Positions 59,311-64,000 of a stretch of 64,000 nt of DNA are shown here, piece after piece. The notes beneath the pieces were generated by a model, which saw nothing but the letters and a program-made list of their open reading frames with translations, searched no databases and was not told where the DNA came from. The DNA is from CAWKOH01 sp963851245 (GTDB lineage: Bacteria; Actinomycetota; Acidimicrobiia; Acidimicrobiales; Palsa-688), in the NCBI GenBank assembly GCA_963851245.1, contig CAWKOH010000004.1, positions 310,001 through 374,000 on the forward strand. The letters run 5' to 3'. The position numbers and the translations under genes were made by a program. How positions within the stretch are numbered: position 1 is the first letter of the stretch; each line of letters opens with the position of its first letter.

Positions 59311-60783
59311 TCACGAAGCCTGGAGCGGGGCTCCGTCGACCGCGCAGTGCCAGTCCCGGAGGGGGGCCAGCCGCGGCCCTGACGCCGGAGGTGGGTTGCG
59401 AATAAGAATCGCCGCCAGGAGGCCGCCCGCCACCGACATCGCCCCCGCGATGATCAGCGCGCTCCGGAAGCCGGGGGCCCATGAACTCGCCTCGAGGGCC
59501 GAGGACCCGGCTATGCCCGAGGCGACGGGCAGCACGGCGACGGCAATGAGACCCGCGGAGCGGGCTACCACGTTGTTGACTGCGGATGCGATCCCGGAGT
59601 GCTCGGCCGGCGCCGAGGCCATGGCGGTAGAGGTCAGCGGAGCAACGGTGATGGCCAGGCCGGCGCCCAGCACCAGCACACCGGGCAGAACGTAGGTGAT
59701 GTAGCTGGAACCGTGCGTGGCCCAGGTGAGGAGGAACAACCCGACCCCCACCACGATCGGACCCACGCTCATCTGCAGCCTGGGTCCGATGCGGGAGGCC
59801 AGCCGCCCTGAGCGGGCCGAGAACAGCAGCATGATCACCGTCACCGGCAGCAGCGCCAGTCCAGAAGCCAGAGGGCTGTACCCCTCGACTATCTGCAGCT
59901 CCACCGGGAGCAGGAACAGGGCCCCGGCGAGGGCCGCGTAGACGACGAAAGTGACGGCGTTGGTGGCGCTGAACTGGCGTACCGCGAACATCCGCAGCGG
60001 CAACATCGGGTTTCCTATGCGTTTTTCGACGACGAGGAAGGCCCCACCCGCCGCCCCCGCCAGGATCAAGGCAGTCAGCACCGCGGCCGACGTCCATCCC
60101 TGGTAGGACCCTTCGATGAGCCCGTAGGTCAGGCCCGTGAGGAAGGTGACCGCCAGAGCCGCACCGGCCAGGTCGATTCGGCCGTGGGCCGTGGGATCGG
60201 AGGATTCGGGGACGTGCCGGGTGGTGACCAGAAGCACGAAGGCGGCGACCGGGACGTTGATGAAGAACACCCACCGCCACGACCCGATGGCTATCAGGTA
60301 GCCGCCGGCGAGCGGCCCCGCCGCCGTGGCCAGACCGCCGAGACCGGACCAGGCCCCGATGGCCCGGGAGCGGTCGTCGGGACGGAAGGACGCCTGCAGG
60401 ATGGCCAGGCTGGCCGGCGTGAGAAGGGCACCCCCAACGCCCTGGACGGCCCGGGCCAGGATCAGAAGGGTGGCGTTGGGTGCCAGGCCGCAGAGGGCGG
60501 AGGCCACTGCGAACCAGGCCACACCGAGCGAGAAGATGCGCCGGCGCCCCATCCGGTCGCCGAGCGAGCCGCCGATGAGGATGAACGACGCCAGGGTGAG
60601 CGAGTATCCGGTAACCACCCACTGGAGCGAACCGACACCGACGTGAAAGGAGCGGGCAATCGACGGCAGCGCAATGCCGACCACAGTGGCGTCGAGGGAG
60701 GCGATGCCCGAGCCCAGCACCGCTGCCGCGATGACCCAGCGGCCCCGCGTCGTGCTGTAGGCCAGCCCTCCCTCGAGCTGCAC
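59311..60783 (-). CDS. MFS exporter, DHA2 (14-TM, EmrB/QacA) family
   Basis: 490 aa with 14 membrane segments. TM1 has S-L-D-A-T-V-V-G-I-A-L-P, the 2-3 loop G-D-R-M-G-R-R-R, and TM5 G-P-L-A-G-G. A longer cytosolic tail follows TM14. It is convergent with the S18 gene, 14 bp apart, and 57 bp downstream of the CoxDE gene on the same strand. Multidrug or metabolite efflux is the family function; substrate unknown. Confidence 0.9.
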   Translation of the reverse strand: MQLEGGLAYSTTRGRWVIAAAVLGSGIASLDATVVGIALPSIARSFHVGVGSLQWVVTGYSLTLASFILIGGSLGDRMGRRRIFSLGVAWFAVASALCGLAPNATLLILARAVQGVGGALLTPASLAILQASFRPDDRSRAIGAWSGLGGLATAAGPLAGGYLIAIGSWRWVFFINVPVAAFVLLVTTRHVPESSDPTAHGRIDLAGAALAVTFLTGLTYGLIEGSYQGWTSAAVLTALILAGAAGGAFLVVEKRIGNPMLPLRMFAVRQFSATNAVTFVVYAALAGALFLLPVELQIVEGYSPLASGLALLPVTVIMLLFSARSGRLASRIGPRLQMSVGPIVVGVGLFLLTWATHGSSYITYVLPGVLVLGAGLAITVAPLTSTAMASAPAEHSGIASAVNNVVARSAGLIAVAVLPVASGIAGSSALEASSWAPGFRSALIIAGAMSVAGGLLAAILIRNPPPASGPRLAPLRDWHCAVDGAPLQAS

Positions 60784-60840
60784 ATCGGGCGCGTCGCGAC
60801 GGTTGTTCTTCTCGCCGGGTTGGATGAGTCGAAGATACGT

Positions 60841-63009
60841 CTACCGGCGGCGGTCGCGGTGCGCCGTTGCGATGGCCTCGACCACGTCAGCCATGGCGTC
60901 AAGGGAATGGCCGCTGAGAAACAAGTCGACGTAAGGATCGGCGGCGACGATCCCGGCGGTCAGGGGTTGGTAGGACTCTCGTGCCAGCCTTGGATTGATC
61001 CAGATGACCTGGTAAGCCAGCCGGCGCAAGCGACCCATCTCCCGCTCGAGGAGCGCCGCGTCTCCCGTTTCCCATCCGTCAGAGATGATGACGACGACGG
61101 CGCCCCGAGCGACGCCCCGGCGCCCGTGGCCATCATTGAAGGCCTTCATGGCCTCGCCGATGCGGGTCCCACCTGACCAGTCGGGCGCGGCCCGTCCGGC
61201 CCGCTCGAGGGCCAGGTCCGCGCTCGTGACCTGCAGAGCCCGGGTCAGGCGGGTCAGCCGGGTGGCGAAGACGAAAGCCTCGGCGTGGGCACCCCGCACG
61301 GCGGAGGCCAGCAGCTGCAGGTACGCCCTGGAATAGGCCTCCATGGAGCCTGATACGTCGCAGAGGAGGACCAGGCGGCGGGGCTTGTGGCGACGGCGGC
61401 GGCGAACCGGGTCGGCCGGGTCCCCACCGCGGCGTTGGGCCCGTTGGAGGGTCGAGCGCAGGTCGAGGTCGGGCCCGGTTCTGTGGCGCCGGCTCCTGCG
61501 GCTGGGCCGGGTCGGCGGCACCAGAGCCAGTTGGCGCATCAGGACTCTGATATGGGCCAGCTCGACGGCGGTCAAGGAGTCGAAGTCCTGGGCGCGCAAC
61601 CGTTCCTCCGGGCTGGCGGCTGCCAGGAGGCTTTCCCGCCCTTCGCCGGACGGGAAGGACGTCGCGGCGTCGGCGAGGGGCGCCACCACCGTGGGCCGGT
61701 TGGCGCCGTGACGGGGTGGGTGGGGGTGTGAGCTCGGGTGATGATCGCCGGTCTGGGCGCGTTCTGACAAAGCCGGGCCGACTGGCCCTTGGCCCCGCCA
61801 CTCGGCGGGATCGGCCGCGCCGGCGAACACCTGGGCGAAGACCCGGTCGAAGATCTCGATCTCTGCCTGGCCGGTCAGGAGGGTGACCCGCCCGATCCAG
61901 TAGAGGTCCCGCACCAGGACCGGCTCGGCCAGTGCCACTGCAGTGGCGAAACGGCCGGAACGTTCCGGCGTTACCGGCACTCCGGCCGCGTGCAGGAGCC
62001 AGCCGAACCGACCGGCCATGGCGGCGAGGTCCGGGCCGTCGCCTTCCACTTTCGCCATCATCCCCCGGTGACCCCGCTCGCCACCCACGCCAAACCCGCG
62101 TTGTTCGGCCACTTCGAGATCCTCGCGGTACTTCAGCACCGATCCGACGGTCGCTCCCACGGCTGCTTCGTCGAGTCCCGGCAGGCCCAACAAGTTGAGG
62201 GCCAGGGCCCAGTTGATGGCCTCGGCGACGCCGGGCGGCTTCTGGAGGTCGAGCGTCCGGAGCCGGGCCACGGCCGCGGCGACCTGTTCGGCCAGGCCGG
62301 CGGTACTCGCCGGAGCCCGCCGGCGGATGATGCTGACCGTGCGGTCCAGGCTGGGGTAGTCGATCCAGTGGTAGAGGCAGCGGCGCTTGAGGGCGTCGTG
62401 AAGGTCGCGGGTCCGGTTGGACGTGAGCACCACGATCGGCGGATGGGTGGCCCGGATGGTCCCGAGCTCAGGAATGGTCACGCTGGCCTCGGCCAGCAGC
62501 TCCAGGAGGAACGCTTCGAACTCGTCGTCGGCCCGGTCAACCTCATCTATAAGCAGGACGGCGGGCAGAGGCCCGGGATGTTCGATGGCCCGCAGCAACG
62601 GTCGGCCGACGAGGTAGTCGCGGCCGAAGAGATCTGCCTCCGACACCTGATGCCCGGCTGCCTCCGGCCACGCGGATGCCGAGCAACTGGCGCGGATAGT
62701 TCCACTCGTACAGGGCCTCGGAGGCGTCGATTCCCTCGTAGCACTGCAGCCGGAGCAGCGGGGTGCCCAGCAATTCGGATAGGGCTTTGGCTGCCTCGGT
62801 CTTGCCCACGCCCGCTTCGCCTTCGAGCAGCAGCGGCTGGGGCAGGCGGACGGCGCAGAACAGGGCTGTGGCCAGTCCGTCGTCGGCCAGGTAGCCCACC
62901 TCCTCGAGGCCGGCTTTGACGCTCTGCGGCGACGGAACCAGTTCCGTCAGCCCCCCGGGACCGGGTTGTAGGGAGACTCCGGGATTCGGTCGTCCGGACG
63001 TTCGATCAC
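60841..63009 (-). CDS. CoxD-like MoxR AAA+ ATPase fused to CoxE-like VWA protein (frameshifted)
   Basis: The CoxD part starts at GTG 63009, overlapping the XdhC stop (GTGA). It has L-L-L-E-G-E-A-G-V-G-K-T (Walker A), L-L-I-D-E-V-D-R-A-D-D (Walker B) and V-L-T-S-N-R-T-R-D-L-H. Two frame changes are needed: one G added to the G6 run at 62951-62956 and one base lost near 62664. The frame then runs without a stop into CoxE (G-R-F-G-W-L-L-H-A-A-G-V-P-V), with a VWA domain near the end (L-V-L-L-C-D-V-S-G-S-M). CoxD and CoxE mature the Mo-Cu centre of aerobic CO dehydrogenases and related hydroxylases. They may be two genes, as in most genomes. Confidence 0.82.
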
Positions 63010-63927
63010 GACACGTAAGCGCCCGGATTGGCCAGGAAGGCCTCCCGGCATCCGCGGCCGCAGAACCAGAAATCCCGTCCGGCGTGCTGAGCCTGCCAGT
63101 CCTGGGCTCCGGTCGTGATCGTCATGCCGCAAACCGGGTCGGTGCCCAGTCGGAGGCCCGGATCGGTCGCCTCCATCTTCGGCACCCGGGCGCGGCGTTC
63201 CCTGGCTGCGAGTGCTCGCGGGTGGCCGGGGATGGGACGCGACGATGCTCGGCCAGAATGGAAAGGGCCACCTCGGGCGCGGTGCGGGCTCCGATGTCGA
63301 GGCCGGCCGGGGTGTGGATCCGCGCTTTCAGGTCCTCTGCGACGTCCAGGGCGGCCACCACGGCAGCGCCCCGCCGAGGACTGGCCACCAGGCCGACGTA
63401 GGGCACGCCGGCGTCGAGGGCCGCCGAGAGCGCCGGTTCCTCGCCCCGGCCGTGGGAGGCCACGACCACGGCCGCCGCGTCAGGAGGTACCGGGCCATCG
63501 AAGGGCCGGAGGTCGTATCCGAGCTGGGCGCCCAGATCCCGCAGGGCCCGGGCGATCGGAGCGTCTCCGACCACCAGCACCAGTGGCGGAGGTTCGAACG
63601 CTTCGAGGAACAGTTCCAGCGTGCCGCCCGAAAGGCACGGGTTGTGCACCACGCTGGCGGCCGGCTTGCTCCGGTTCCGGGTCTGGTGTGATGCGCAGCA
63701 TCATGGTCTCGCCGGTCTCCAGCAAGGTCAGCGACTGCTCCCGCACGGTCGACTCGGCACACGCCCCGCCCACGAATCCTTCCATGGACGCCGTCGGGCA
63801 TGACGATCGCTTCGTCGCCAGGCTTGGCCGACGTGGGCTGCTCGGCCAGCACGACCCGGGCGTACACGAACGGGACTCGCGCCGCCCGCAACTCCGGCGA
63901 GCGATCGGACAGGTCTTGGCGAAGCAT
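63006..63927 (-). CDS. XdhC/CoxI family protein fused to a YHS metal-binding domain (multiply frameshifted)
   Basis: ATG 63927 opens L-S-D-R-S-P-E-L-R-A-A-R-V-P-F-V-Y-A-R-V-V, then P-T-S-A-K-P-G-D. The frame must change near 63790 (to M-E-G-F-V-G-G-A-C-A-E-S), near 63655 (to V-V-H-N-P-C-L-S-G-G-T-L-E-L-F) and in the linker 63150-63240. A Rossmann half with V-V-V-A-S-H-G-R-G-E-E-P follows. The final domain is YHS: D-P-V-C-G-M-T-I and F-W-F-C-G-R-G-C-R-E-A-F-L-A-N-P. XdhC proteins insert or sulfurate the Mo cofactor; the YHS domain may hold copper. Three indels in one gene suggest poor sequence here. Confidence 0.78.
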
Positions 63928-63938
63928 CTTGTCTCCGC

Positions 63939-64000
63939 TTACTCGATGGCCAGGTCGGTCCGAGATGGCCGCCCCTGCATCGCCCGCCAGACCGCGGCCG
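63939..64000 (-). CDS. C-terminal fragment, probably aerobic CO dehydrogenase large subunit (CoxL)
   Basis: About 20 codons are present before the window ends: A-V-W-R-A-M-Q-G-R-P-S-R-T-D-L-A-I-E-stop. A V-W-R-A motif followed by a short tail is usual at the CoxL/XdhB-type C-terminus. Position directly upstream of XdhC and CoxD fits a cox operon. The fragment is too short for certainty; CoxM or another subunit is possible. Confidence 0.4.
   Translation of the reverse strand, partial: AAVWRAMQGRPSRTDLAIE

Noticed and set aside
60184..61176. Long plus-strand open frame opposite the MFS and CoxE genes
   Set aside because: Composition is Gly/Arg/Pro-rich without domain motifs, and it is antisense to two genes with clear family signatures. 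Such shadows are common at this GC content.

Overview
The window is GC-rich, densely coded bacterial DNA. Several features point to Actinomycetota, possibly a soil or sediment Acidimicrobiia-type organism: a BTAD/cyclase/NB-ARC regulator, a mycofactocin-type SDR, frequent GTG and TTG starts, ATGA/GTGA stop-start overlaps, DUF5996 and DUF2252 genes, and aerobic CO-dehydrogenase (cox) accessory genes. The class-level placement is inference. I saw no rRNA, tRNA, CRISPR array, transposase or phage gene.

Layout. 1-5.2 kb: a quinone-oxidoreductase tail, a TetR regulator, two SDRs, a MarR regulator, and a divergent LysR/YeiH-type exporter pair. 5.3-9.1 kb: an ECF sigma factor with a SnoaL-like tail facing a YCII protein, a double-ACT protein, a FrnE/DsbA-like protein and a DyP peroxidase. 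9.3-16.5 kb: a large AfsR-like regulator, then a tight minus-strand operon (DHA2 exporter, class I isoprenoid-synthase-like protein, 77-aa peptide, SAM methyltransferase). This operon is the best candidate here for an undescribed biosynthetic system. 16.6-24.1 kb: S9 peptidase, dienelactone hydrolase, two nitroreductases plus a nitroreductase stub, an aldo/keto reductase, NudC, and a Clp-N protein facing an HTH regulator across a shared palindrome. 24.3-36 kb: a catabolic island with a type-B esterase, a branched-chain-type ABC importer whose LivM-LivG-LivF parts form one polypeptide, an XRE-cupin regulator, two SDRs, an alpha/beta hydrolase and an acyl-CoA ligase. 36-42.5 kb: 6-phosphogluconolactonase, HAD phosphatase, HxlR regulator, DHA2 exporter, an ABC exporter permease and a pirin. 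43-50.6 kb: a metallophosphatase, then a coupled operon of a GGDEF-EAL protein, an alpha-oxoamine synthase and an MFS exporter, then a stand-alone LigD phosphoesterase and a VOC protein. 51-60.8 kb: UppP, an ArsR/SRPBCC pair, DUF5996 and DUF2252 genes, DoxX, MmcQ, DUF347, ribosomal protein S18 with an acidic tail, and a DHA2 exporter. 60.8-64 kb: a CoxD-CoxE fusion, an XdhC-YHS protein, and a short fragment that is probably the CoxL C-terminus.

Sequence quality. At least nine genes are broken by one-base frame changes, mostly at short homopolymers, and the flanking protein sequence is otherwise intact. I read these mainly as base-calling errors, densest at the right end. Frameshifted genes are therefore listed as single features spanning both frames.

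Short repeats. Two intergenic elements (24119-24227 and 50868-50974) share terminal inverted repeats and an internal motif at identical spacing. Other notable palindromes lie at 5204-5284 and 42796-42866.
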